From positions 297,655 through 361,654 of the forward strand of contig JAJVDF010000651.1 in the NCBI GenBank assembly GCA_022410635.1: a stretch of 64,000 bases of DNA, written 5' to 3'. The number at the start of each line of letters is the position of its first letter. The first letter of the stretch is position 1. Both the position numbers and the translations under genes were made by a program. This stretch comes from Tretioscincus oriximinensis (Eukaryota > Chordata > Lepidosauria > Squamata > Gymnophthalmidae). Under the pieces are notes generated by a model. It saw only the letters and a list, made by a program, of their open reading frames with translations. It was not told where the DNA came from and did not search any database. Shown piece after piece: positions 45,710-56,663 of the stretch.

Positions 45710-46075
45710 GTATGTAGGTTGTTTTTTTCCCCTTCCAAACATGGGAAATATTTTTAGAGATAGCGCCAAATATAGAGAGGTGTTTAGGTGAAAAAGTTAA
45801 ATGAAGGTTTGCATGACAAGCAATATCTGCTGAAAATCGTCTCTTCTATGCACCTACAGTATTTGTTGGCATCCTTTTCTCTTAAAAGATAATGGAAAGA
45901 ACCTTGTCATGAAGGTATGGAAAATGAGTTTGTTTGTTTTTCCTTGTCCTTATTGGTGTGATCCATATGAGTGTAAAAACAACATTTGATATTGAATTGT
46001 CTGCAGAAGCTGCCAGGAAGATGAAGCATAATCTGTATAACTGCCTTAAGAGCTATATTCCAGATTTTCTGTCAG

Positions 46076-46775
46076 GTTGTTTTGCTTCTTTATAAATCTG
46101 TGGTGAGGCCATATTTGGAATACTGTGTTCAGTTCTGGTCACCACATCTCAAGAGGGATATTTTGGAACTAGAGAAGGGGCAGAAAAGGGCAACAAGAAT
46201 GATCAAGGGTCTGGAGCACCTTCCTTATGAAGTCCGGCTGCAACATCTGGGCCCTTCAGCCTTGAAAGGCGACATTTGAGAGATGATCTGATTGAAGTGT
46301 ACAAAATCATGTATGGGATGGATAGGGTGAATAGAGAAAAAATGTTCTCTCTATCACACAACACTAGGACCAGAGGGCACTCCTTAAAACTGTTGGGCAG
46401 AAAAGTGAGAACAGACAAAGGAAAGTATTTTTTCACCCAGAGGATCATTGGCCTGTGGAATTACTTCCTGAAAATGTGGTGGCAGTTAACAGCTTGGATA
46501 GCTCCAAGACAGGACTAGACAGGTTCATGGACACCAAGGGTGTAAATGGGTACTAGGATGGATGTCTGGATGTTGTCTCTGAGATGGAGCAACAGGCAGG
46601 ACACCTGAAATACCATTTTCAGGGAGTCATGAACAGGTGCATATTTTGCTTTCCTCTGTTCAGACTGCCCAGGTGCATCTGGTGGGCCTCTGTATGAGAC
46701 AGAATGCTGGACTAGATGGGCTCTGACCCGATCCAGTGTGGCTCTTCTTATGTTCTTACGTTCTTATGTTTTCTA
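46076..46775 (+). mobile_element. CR1-like LINE, ORF2 C-terminus and 3'UTR
   Basis: The frame at 46082-46279 reads LLYKSVVRPYLEYCVQFWSP, then RDILELEKGQKRATRMIKGL and YEVRLQHLG. After a frameshift, 46276-46518 reads DLIEVYKIMYGMDRVNREKM, FSLSHNTRTRGHSLKLLGRK and KYFFTQRIIGLWN. This is the well-known CR1 C-terminal order. A 3'UTR follows and ends in GGCTCTTCTTATGTTCTTAC with TTCTTATG. This is the best-preserved CR1 in the window but is still broken. Confidence 0.93.
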
Positions 46776-48479
46776 GGGTTCAGCTTCAGGTGATTTTAGA
46801 ACTTAATACATTTGGGGGTTTTAAATCATCATGTACTCACAGCCATAAATGATCATATGAATGAACACACATTATAAACATTCTATTTTAAATGAGGCTG
46901 TAAATCTATAAACATAGCATATTTGTAGATATTCTAGCTGTTAAAATAATAAAATAAACTGATAGATTTTGGAGAACACCAAAATAATCCTCTAAACCTG
47001 TTGCATTCACTAAATTTGTGATCACCTTAATTTCTACGGAATAACAGCTCAGCTGTGTTCATGGAAATATAGCCCTGTCTCTTTAAACTGAGCCTTGCTG
47101 TTAAGTATTCATCTGCTTATTCCAGACCAAAAAGCTGAACATGTCTGGTAAATCAGACTCAGTGGCCACCAGAGAGACACCTCTGGCAAAAGTTCAGAAA
47201 TCAATGTTTCGGAAAGATTGGTTTGACCAGCTCTCATGTGAGAGCGTGTTCCTGACCAAGTGCAGTGAAATTGTAAATGACATTTAACTGCTCCCTTGCT
47301 GCTTCTAACTCTGGTCAAACCCTTCAAAACATCCAAGAGTGATGAAGTTCTTCCTATTTTGTCTTTCATTCTTTGTGGTGGGCCGTTCTTCTTTTAGAAG
47401 TGCACTTTGAACAACCCATTTTGTCGGAGTTTGTTGAGCAGCCTTGGCAGAAGCTTGCATTTTAAAATATGTTTTCATATGTTAAACTGTGACACGGGGA
47501 TTCTGGCCTGTGCTGAGCAGCTGTAATGTGTGCATTTTTACTTAGAAGTAAATTCTGTGAAATTCAGTGAACCGATCATGCCAGCTATATGTTTCCTTAA
47601 AGCTCTCACGCTACAAATTTGCTTTTATCCTCTTATATTACAACTATTAATATCATTTGGAAATGTTGCAGGTTTTAGAAGACAGGGGGTTAATGGAAAG
47701 TAGTTCCTAAATTGCATGTTTCTTAAAACTCATGGCCTAGTTTACTAATCAGTTGTCATAAGATGTCAGATAGGGAACCATCACTTAAGGATTGCAGAAT
47801 GCAGTCAGCGAAGCAACTAATTGCTTGGACAGTGGCATGAAGGTAGTTTGTCCCGAAGGAGAGAGAATGATAAGAACAGGTGAGGAAAGTTTGGATAGAT
47901 GAGCATCTCAGTGGCATAAAACTCAACACTTGGCCAGATTTCAATTGTGTTGTTGGGGAGGGCAGCTTTGTTCCTTCTTTGGGGATTACACATCACCCCC
48001 ATGGCCTGAAATACCGTTATTCCTTCTCTTGTCTAATTTGAGAGCAAAACTGCTAGTCAGCTAAATGCTTGAAAGAGCATGACCTAAGCTTTGGGGGGAT
48101 GGCATACTTTAATAATGTGTTGTTGTTGCTAGGAATCTCAAGAAGCTTGTATGCTTACCACTGTCAGCTCCTTTCCTTGTACTTTTTATTATCCTCCTAT
48201 TTTATCGACTGTCCCTTATTCTTATGTCCTTTTTTCTAGTCAGCATGTTTGGACTGGCCTGGCAATCCATCATAAGGCTGCTTTTGATTTTATCTCTTCC
48301 AATGTGCTCTGATTTATACATCTTGTACACACTGCCTTAAGTGATATCTGGTCCTGGTGTGTTTGCATAATAATAAAAAATACTGAATGTTCGTTTTCCC
48401 CATACATTCTAGTGAAAAGAAGGAATGTCTTCTCTAAAATGACAAACAGATGCTAATACATTTGGGTTTAGTGGACAAA

Positions 48480-48827
48480 ATTTACCTAAATGAACAATGC
48501 AGAGTTTGTATGAATATCTAATGAACATTTTATATTAGAAATAGCAAATTGTACAATCAGTAATCTAGAAAATATACAGAAAAAGTAGAATGTAAGTGAA
48601 AATGGTTAGTAGTTAAAAGTTATATAATGGATAAATTGAGAAGGGATATAGTGAAACTAAGATTGAGATTAATATTCTAGATATAATCCCCTAGGCTGTA
48701 TGTGTGCAGGGTACAAGAAGGGATTGGGGGAAGGGGAGAGAAAACAAACGTTATATTATAATGCATTTTGTAAGCGGTTGTATTAACTATCTAAACAAAT
48801 AAAATGTTTTAAAACAACAAAAAAGTG
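48480..48827 (+). mobile_element. L1-like LINE 3' end (truncated)
   Basis: An A-rich segment leads into GGGATTGGGGGAAGGGGAGA, then AT-rich sequence with AATAAAATG and an A/AAC-rich terminus. This is the 3'UTR style of squamate L1 elements and resembles 27950-28145. A possible AGTGGAC duplication flanks it. The call rests on composition and layout, not on coding. Confidence 0.45.
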
Positions 48828-49218
48828 GACTGACTGTACCATAATAACTTTCAGAGCACATTTTTTAAAAATGTGTAGCTGATGTTATTTTGAAAAGCAT
48901 CCGTTTCTCTATATTTCTTTTTCCAAAATTATAATATAGCAGATAATAATTTAGTTATAAGCAAACTAAAGGTTCTGTATAAACCAGAAGTTCCAAACTA
49001 GTGAGGACAAATCCCTAAAGGGTTAATGGTTTGGGAGGTCCCAGTAATTGTCAATATTTTATTTAAAAATGTATTTGTATTATTTCTTTATCCTCAGTTT
49101 TTCCCCATTATGTCCCTATAGCATATGGAGTTGATGGGAAAAAGTTACCTCATAGTATAAATTAAGTCAACAAGTTTTCTGTTTCATCTTCATTTTATCA
49201 CAAATCTTCTCTTGGCAG

Positions 49219-49420
49219 ATAGAGAATCAAGATAAAATAGTTCCAAGACTCCTAATAAAAACAATACCAACTGTCATACAAAACTTAAATGATGGGAGGT
49301 TTGCTATACCACTCACAGTTCATAACCTGAAAGCTACAGATGCTGACAGTACTGATGAGCAGCTAATCTTCCATATTCGACGGCGTCCCTTCTTTGGATA
49401 TCTTGAAAACCCTAGAGCAG
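49219..49420 (+). CDS. FREM1: FREM1-like exon I: end of repeat e, first half of CSPG repeat f
   Basis: The 202-bp exon has phase 0 in and 1 out. Acceptor CTTCTCTTGGCAG and donor GCAG|GTATTC flank it. It encodes IENQDKIVPRLL, then RFAIPLTVHNLKATDADS and HIRRRPFFGYLENPRAG, the first half of a CSPG repeat with L.A.DADS and P.FGYLEN. The central strand is unusually basic (Arg-Arg-Arg). Confidence 0.9.
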
Positions 49421-51579
49421 GTATTCTAATTAATTGAACTCCTAGTAATGAGATAATTTCAGTCAATTCCATTTGTAGCACAGTGTAACTTTGGCTATAT
49501 CCTATTCCCAACCCCCTTGGTCGCACTGCAATAACTATCTTCTGGAAAGATACACATAAGATTTGGATTTGGGGATATATTTTGAGATTATTGGATTTTA
49601 TGAGTAACTGAATCATTTCACACAATATAATTGATGTAACAATTGTGAGAATTAGTTGGAAATTTTAAGTTATTCTGTGGAAACAAGTGTTTGATACAGA
49701 GTTTGGCTATCTGCATGCCACAGTTTGGCCATTTGTTATATGCTATCCTAGCATGTTTAGATGCCAGGCTCTTATCCCAAGATACAGCCCAGATTAAGAT
49801 TCAGTGGGGACAAAATCTGAAATTTTTATATTGTTCAGAAATGTTTACAGAATCCTCATAGTTAAAACCATTGGCATTTCATCTGGATATTTTTGTAGAA
49901 CATTTAATATAAATTAATATAAATGTAATGCCTGATAAACTTTGGATAAATTTTCTATTTATTACAGACCCGTTTAAAGATGCTATTTTTTAAAAAATCC
50001 TGAGGGTGGTTTTTTTTTGCTGTCACACAAAATTTTATATTTCTGTTAAGTTGTCATCATGTTGGGTTGAACACATGGTCAAGCACTTACCACTTTAATT
50101 TCTCTTTACTAAACGTCCCTTGAATTCTAGAACTATTTTCTCCTGGTTATATTCTTCGCTTTCGTTTAAAGTCCATACAGTTCACAATCTCACAAATCTT
50201 TCCCATATTCCGTTTTTCTCTTCCAGCAGTTGCAAAGAANGCAAACATTAGCACATGGCCTTTGTGTTTTTGCATGCCTCATTCCAAATAAGATCACCTA
50301 CCAAAAGCAAGTTTTCACATTAAAGGAAGGGAAAGAAAACACGATTTCTCATAATGCCACTGGATACTATCATTTTGCACAGTAAAATTGACCAAAGTAC
50401 ATCTCAAGATACTAGGTTGCCCCCCAAAAGAGGGTTTTTGTCATTTAACTTCAGATGCTTTCTTGACCGTTGTAGTCCCCCAGACAGAAACATTTCTGCT
50501 TCTAACCCAGGAGCAGGAAATAAAAAATAGCATTTTCTAAAATGTCTGTGCTCTATTTGCCTGGTTTCCCTTTCCACTACATTTGGTTAACAAAACATGT
50601 GACATGTAAAATGTGGAAAGACTAGGATGTAGCATTCACACTTTATGCAGGAATATTTCCAGAATGCAGAATTATTGTCTACTTAAAAGCAATCTAATCA
50701 AGACCAGTTTAAGAGTGCCTTTGGATATACTTAACAGAACAGTCAAGCAATTAGCAATGGGAATGTTTTGTTCCTACTAATTGCTTGGATGTTCCACGGT
50801 CAAGGTGTGAGAAGGCCCAGAGTGTTGGTTTGCTTCCTTCCTACTTGTAGGCTGCTCATTGTGAGTATATCTGGCTGATCTTTATGAAATCAGATTGCTG
50901 AATTGGACAAAGTAATTAGCTCTGTCCAGGAACCAACTAATTCTAGTAGCTGAAACATACCTGCATTTGTTTTCAATTTACAGCTATTTAACATGATCAC
51001 AATGTACCCAATGGAATTTTGGATTGTTGTCTGTCTTTTGTCACTTTTACCTAAATGCTGTTGAAGTTGATAAAAGTGTAATGAGAAGGTTTTTAGAAAC
51101 AAATTTAATTCCTTGGAAAATGGCATGCTTATCTTTGGCATGGAAAACAAAAAAACCCACTGTATTTGTTATTTACAGTGAGTTTTGGTACCTATGGAAC
51201 TTAACCTTTTTTTTAACCTGTTTAATTCTCATAAGAGCTCGAGATGTGTGCATTTTGACTCCTCAACAATCCCTGCACTTGTATGATTCACTGTTTCTCT
51301 AATAGCATTAATTAACATTTGCCAACCTCGTCAGCCTACAACACTGTTTTAAAATATTTGTTTGAAAAGATACCTGATCTCAGCTGTCAGCTTTAATGTG
51401 GTGTAAATAATTACCCTGAATCAAGTTCGACAGCTCTAAAATGATTTATGTCACTAAGTGTTTTATTGTGAAGACAAGGCTGTTCTTAAAAAATAATGTT
51501 ATGATTAAACATCAGTGATACAGTACAGAAAGAAATCTATGCCTTCTTAATATAAACACTGCTTCATTCCCTCCTGCAG
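49421..51579 (+). other. Intron I-J
   Basis: This 2.2-kb intron has a short stretch near 49735-49812 (CCCAGATTAAGATTCAGTGG) that faintly resembles one end of the TIR element at 9508-9671. It also has an AT-rich, possibly conserved block at 51290-51480. Nothing else was recognised. Confidence 0.6.
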
Positions 51580-51724
51580 GTGGTTTTCTACAAAACTCTT
51601 TTACTCAAGATGATTTAAAGCAGCATAGCATTCGATACATCATAAATCCTTCAGCAGGGGTAACTTCAGATAGTTTTGAATTTGAAATCTCCGACGAATC
51701 GGGCAACACAATGATTCCAGAGAT
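51580..51724 (+). CDS. FREM1: FREM1-like exon J: second half of CSPG repeat f
   Basis: The 145-bp exon has phase 1 in and 2 out, acceptor CCCTCCTGCAG and consensus donor GTAAGT. It encodes GGFLQNSFTQDDLKQHSIRY then SAGVTSDSFEFEISDESGN, the FTQ.DL....I.Y and DSF.F...D signatures of a last CSPG repeat. The split codon AT|A gives Ile, leading straight into the Calx-beta domain. Confidence 0.92.
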
Positions 51725-54265
51725 GTAAGTATGTCAGTATATGTATATATATGTTCTACTAATAATTTCGTTCAAGCATAGCATTTTAATATTGAAGGAA
51801 AAATGCCTTCTCACAGCATGTGGAAGAAACTGTTGATTCTGTGGAAAACTTTCTTCTACAAATGTTGAGTGGTTCTGGTTTGTGGCATCCTATACAATTT
51901 TGCTGATGTTGCATGGACCAAGAGAAATGAAAAGTAAAATCATTATCAAGTGTTCCTCTGCCCTTCTGATCCTTATTTCTAGCAAAAGGCAAGTCTGAAC
52001 TGCTGAACACATTCATTTTTCAAATGGAAAAAAATCAGCAACATAGGAAAGTAGGAACCAATAACAAATGTCACAAACTGAAGAAGTAATAGTGAATGAT
52101 TTTTTTCCAACAAACCTCCAGCAACTGTAACTCTGTTCTCACAGTGGAAACAGGAGTAGGGAACAACTGGTTTCTAAGGCCATAGAGAGCAGTGCTGCAA
52201 CATGTCCAGTAGCTGAGATGTGGAGTCCCTTTCACCTTCTTGCATGTTTCTGTATAGGATAACCAATGCAATGATTCCAAACCATGGATTCATAGAAGGA
52301 TATTTAGAGATATACTTAAGTTGCATCCAAACAACAGATTTCTATCTCTATGGTAGTGACATCAAGGCGAATTTGCCACACATGGTCATGCATTGTCAGC
52401 AGTCCACTTGCTAGAAAGCTTTGATGTTCTCACTTTTCTTATAGCTCATTTTTTCCATTATTATTGTGGAGCCCTCTTTAAAACTGCTATCATGCATTTT
52501 TGAGGAGTGGTGTGGTGGGACTTTGCATGCACACCAAGAAGTCAAGTGAGATTCCATACAGGGCCAGGAGAAATCAACTAATCAGAGGAAATTGGTCATG
52601 GAGGAATCTGTGATGAGCATCAGCCAGCACTAGGAAAGGGTGTCCTTAACTCTTCAGGCTACCTTCATTCTATCTTTTGATTCACCCAAATTGGCATTTG
52701 ACCTGATGAATTCTGTGCATAAGCAAACAATCAGGCAATATACAGTACTTTCTTTTTGTTCAAAACATTTTATTTAATATGTACAAAAAATATACATACT
52801 AAAATGTTCCAAACAATTTTCCACTCCCCTGTTGCATCTTAAATTGCAGTATAGTATTTTTTAAACTTGAACCAGTCAAATGGTCGCTTGTTGACCCAAA
52901 TGCAAACTTATCAGGAAGCACATTAAGTGACCTGTTATTCACAGCATTGTAAGAACTTGCCACAGTTCTGATCTACATAATCAAAGGTTTTAACGTAGAT
53001 GCTATTTGACACATATTTTTAATCCATCTTGGTCCTGAAGAACTGGACTAAGCCAGGAATTTTTCTCCCTGGTTGTTTTTCAGGACCGAAAATTGATTAA
53101 TAGTATGTATCAGAACAACATTATAGCTAATGAAGCAGAGATCGATATTTTTCTAGAACTTCCTTGCTTCCTTGCAAATATTACCATTTGATTTCTTGTT
53201 CCACCACCTTTAAGGCTCCATATGGAATAAAATACAGAGTTCTAATGATAAACAACCATAAGCCTGCCCTGTTTTCTGACAGCCTACAAACTTGTTAGAC
53301 AAGAGTTAGTGAAGGAAATGTAGCTATGCTTAGTGTCACCACAAAAANCCCCACAAAAACCAAGAGAGCTGCAGCTTCAATGGGGTGTTCATCTGTTTTC
53401 CAGTTAAACTTGTGGTTCTATTCCTCTGTGTACAATGCCATGACAAAAATTACAAAAGAAACACTCTTCCTCAGGCTTCTGCTATCAGTAACCAGGAAGA
53501 ATAACAACCTCCAAAAAGAACAGATAAATGAAATCAATTGTGTGCTTTCATGAATGCCCTCACTTTTGACTAATTGCTAACAGCATCACTTTCAGCCAGA
53601 TATAGGACTCCTATACATATTGTATATTCCCATCTCTGAGCAATAATATTTGCAGTGTTGCCTATTCTGATAGTGAAAGCTTGGAAAAATCCAGTATTTT
53701 TAAGATTTACCATTTTCTGTACTTACTTGGCCTATTATGATACAGGACAGTTTCCCCACATTAGAATCTGTAATCCATTTCCAGTGAAGATGGATTGTTC
53801 CTGGTGAAGAAGAGGTCTATCAGGATTGAGGTGCCCATTCTGTACCAACTGCTACACTAGCTCCAGAATTCAAACCTGCATCAAAACTGACATAGAAAAG
53901 CTATTTATGCTAAACATCAGGGCCTATGTTTAAAGCTGATTAGGATACCATTTTGGGTGTATTGGCTTAAACTGGACAATGCTTCCTTCTGTATAGATAC
54001 TAGGCGGTATGTTCTTTATCCCATACCAGCATGAGAACAGGAGCCAAAAATGTCTTCTTATTCTAAGCTCTATAGAAAATCTGAAAAGTCTTTCAGTTGT
54101 TTACATTAAGCAGCAACTTGTTTATTTTCAAGCATTCAACATTGTTGTCTGTTACTATGCACTGATATAAATAACGCAAACATTATTAACCTATCTTAAA
54201 ACATAACAACTTTAATTATTGCTTTTTTCCAAAAAAACCTCCCTTTTCTTTTGCTTCTATTTCAG
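51725..54265 (+). other. Intron J-K
   Basis: This 2.5-kb intron has a stretch at 52745-53560 that has mRNA-like features on the minus strand (see findings) but is not identified. The first copy of a ~47-bp repeat lies at 53524-53575. Confidence 0.6.
53524..53575 (+). repeat. Short direct repeat, copy 1 (pair with 54579)
   Basis: AATCAATTGTGTGCTTTCAT then GAATGCCCTCACTTTTGAC recurs with few changes at 54579-54628, about 1.06 kb downstream in the same orientation. Confidence 0.75.
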
Positions 54266-54395
54266 ACTTGAAATGAAATGGTCCCAAATAGAATTGGCAG
54301 AAACATGCTATCGTGTCTGTGAAAAGACTGGGATTCTTCCTGTTACACTTCTAAGAACAGGAGACAGTACAGATCCATCATTTGTTGGAATAAAA
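54266..54395 (+). CDS. FREM1: FREM1-like exon K: Calx-beta domain, part 1
   Basis: The 130-bp exon has phase 2 in and 0 out. Acceptor TTGCTTCTATTTCAG precedes it and the donor is AAA|GTAAAA. It encodes LEMKWSQIELAETCYRVCEK then TGILPVTLLRTGDSTDPSFVG and IK. The Y.V.E..G.L.V...R.GD pattern is the start of a Calx-beta domain, the calcium-binding fold first seen in Na/Ca exchangers. The following exon lies only 88 bp away. Confidence 0.92.
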
Positions 54396-54483
54396 GTAAA
54401 ATTATTAACTTTTCCTCCCCCTGATTTTGTGTGCTTTCTGTTTGCTAGTAATGCTATTTAATGATGTGCTGTTTTTGCTGAAG
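54396..54483 (+). other. 88-bp mini-intron within the Calx-beta domain
   Basis: This is the shortest intron seen, flanked by GTAAAA and a TTTTTGCTGAAG acceptor. The inner TTTGCTAG is a second possible acceptor but would bring in an in-frame stop. All other introns here exceed 1.4 kb. Confidence 0.85.
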
Positions 54484-54556
54484 GTTGAAGAAGTGTCAGC
54501 AAGAAATGGCTTAGACTTCAGGCATGATACAGCAAAACTGATACAATTTGATCCTG
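54484..54556 (+). CDS. FREM1: FREM1-like exon L: Calx-beta domain, part 2
   Basis: The 73-bp exon has phase 0 in and 1 out and is followed by a consensus GTAAGT. It encodes VEEVSARNGLDFRHDTAKLI then QFDPG. The A..G.DF......I.F.PG core of a Calx-beta repeat is clear. The short length and short upstream intron mean it could be missed by gene prediction. Confidence 0.9.
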
Positions 54557-56513
54557 GTAAGTCAACCATCTGCATCATAAATAAAATCAATTGTGTGCTT
54601 CCACAAATGCCCTCACTTTTGACCATTATCATCAGCCATGTTGACTGAAATTCAGGCAAATGCTTTCCCAGGCTAGTGCTGGCTCCTGCTTTCCTGCCTG
54701 ATCTTAGCTGAGGGCTAGCTACCTTATACTGGGATGCCACTGCTGGCCACCCAGTAATGTCCCAGGCAGCTTTGGGTGAGATAAGGCTGCCTTCCCTTGT
54801 TAGTGCTGCCTCCTAACCATTTGTCTTTCTCATAATTTCCCAAATGCTTAGGGATAAGAGTACTTGAAGGGGTGTAAAGGAAATAGAGGAGGTAGAGGCC
54901 AGGAACAGCATGTACAGCTAGGTGTAGAGGTGCTGTAGAGAGTATGGAGGTAGTGTACTCACTACAGCTGTGTTGGACGAGGCATGGAAACAGAAAAGGA
55001 ATTGGGAGGATGACAGAGAGGGGGGGGATGTAGGGAAGTAGAAGTTAAGTTCTGAGGATGGTAGCTTTCAAAGACCAGAGCAAGCTCAGCAGCACATTGA
55101 GCTATTTCTCATGGCTCTAAACACTTTCAACAGAAAAAAGGCGATTAGGAGACTTCTTCAGAATGATTTAAGCAGTACTGCTTTTCTCTCAATACAAGGC
55201 ATTTCTATCATAAAGTTCATTATTCTCCTCCAGGAGAAGCATTGTTGAAACTTCTGTATTTTCAATTCCTCCTTGAAAAATCAAAAAATGTAGCAGTACA
55301 GACTTTTTGCTGCCAAGTTTTTGTACACAAAAAAGGGAGGAGGAAAGAGAATGGAAGATTTCTTTCCTAAAGTCCTTTCTTTCTAGCATTTGAACATATT
55401 TAATTTCCCCCATTAACATGCATTCTAACAATACTGAAATCATTTTCAATGATTTTGCTTTTAAATATAATTTAATTATTGTTGCAGGGCTTTTGGCACC
55501 TTCCTGTATTTACTATAAGTAAAAGAATGTATATCCTGCATTGCTTGGTGCTACAATATCCTGGTAGGACTTAAGCATGTGGTTAAGTACTTTGTTGAAC
55601 TCGAGCCCAGGATGGGAATAAAACTTCATCTGGATCCTACAATTTAAAATTGCTCCCATAGTACTTTCCTGGGTTTGTTCAGTGGGATCAATGCCAGCAT
55701 TGTAAAATTGGGCTATAAGAACCCTTCATGGCAGTAATGTGGATCTTGAGTTTAAGGATATCATAAAATCTTCTGCTGGCCTGAATATTGTTTCATAGAA
55801 TATGATGGGCAGATTTTCAGACAGTCTGGAGCTCTTGGTGTAGGAGGGTTTTTTTAGTGTCTGGGAACCCTTGCTTCTTGGAATCCATTNTTGCTTCCAC
55901 TTTGTACAAAGATACTGCCGATAAGGATCCATAATTTTGTGTCTAACATTTCCTTCACCTAAAAGATAGAAAATGATCTGGCTAGATAGAGTTCTACTTA
56001 ATCCTGCAACAATATGTAATAACAATAGTCATGAATTACTGGTGGGATAAGAATTCAGAAGCTGCTGAAATTCTTAATGAACTTTGAGATAGTAGTACAT
56101 AATTGTTTCTCTGGAAAGTAAGCTGGGATGTTTTCCTGTAACTGCATTGGAGATGTGGCAGAAAGCAGGTGTCTTGTGGATATGAAGAACTAGGCTTGGT
56201 ACTGTTAATGAGCCAGCATATGTTAGTGTTCATGTAAAGATCTATAAAAGAAGACACTCAAAGAGCCATTTGATGGGAACTTCCTAACACACTGATATTC
56301 TTCAGCCGCAAAGTCTTTATAGCTATACAGCTGCAGTTTTCAATGGTGGTATTACACGCATGTTCAAAAGAAGCATATACTTTCTCATTGATGTACTAGA
56401 AGCTGATAGCTGTTCATGAAATACAATTGCAGAATTTGGCAGTTGTCATATTCTTATGATAAAACCATATGTGACCCAGAACTCTTAACATTTATAGGTT
56501 ATACTTTTAACAG
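54557..56513 (+). other. Intron L-M
   Basis: This 2.0-kb intron holds the second copy of a short direct repeat (54579-54628) just after the donor. Minus-strand reading frames at 55726-56257 are not identified. No transposon with clear ends was seen. Confidence 0.6.
54579..54628 (+). repeat. Short direct repeat, copy 2 (pair with 53524)
   Basis: ATAAATAAAATCAATTGTGT then GCTTCCACAAATGCCCTCAC and TTTTGAC matches copy 1 over about 47 bases with a handful of differences. It begins 22 bases after the exon L donor. Confidence 0.75.
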
Positions 56514-56663
56514 GGGTTTCCGTCAGGATCTGGAATATCCTTCTTCAGGATGATGGCCTTGAAGAAAATGATGAAATATTTAAAATAAAACTGCAAAAGC
56601 CTAAAAATGCTGTCTTGGGACGCAAGAGAGAAATGACTATTGAAATTATAGATCCAAAGTCTG
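56514..56663 (+). CDS. FREM1: FREM1-like exon M: Calx-beta domain, part 3
   Basis: The 150-bp exon has phase 1 in and 1 out. Acceptor ATACTTTTAACAG and donor TCTG|GTAAGA flank it. It encodes GVSVRIWNILLQDDGLEEND then EIFKIKLQKPKNAVLG and EMTIEIIDPKSG. The I...DD..EE.DE.F...L..P..A.LG..... signature with its acidic calcium-ligand residues ends a Calx-beta domain. No second Calx-beta domain follows, which is the main reason for choosing FREM1 over FRAS1 or FREM2. Confidence 0.93.

Larger units (their letters stand above)
45710..49218 (+). other. Intron H-I
   Basis: This 3.5-kb intron carries a sense CR1 fragment and an A-rich L1-like 3' end. Between 46780 and 48470 I see nothing recognisable. 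Confidence 0.7.

Noticed and set aside
45317..45757. ATG at 45317 as a gene start
   Set aside because: It lies inside exon H. Domain and phase continue upstream into exon G.
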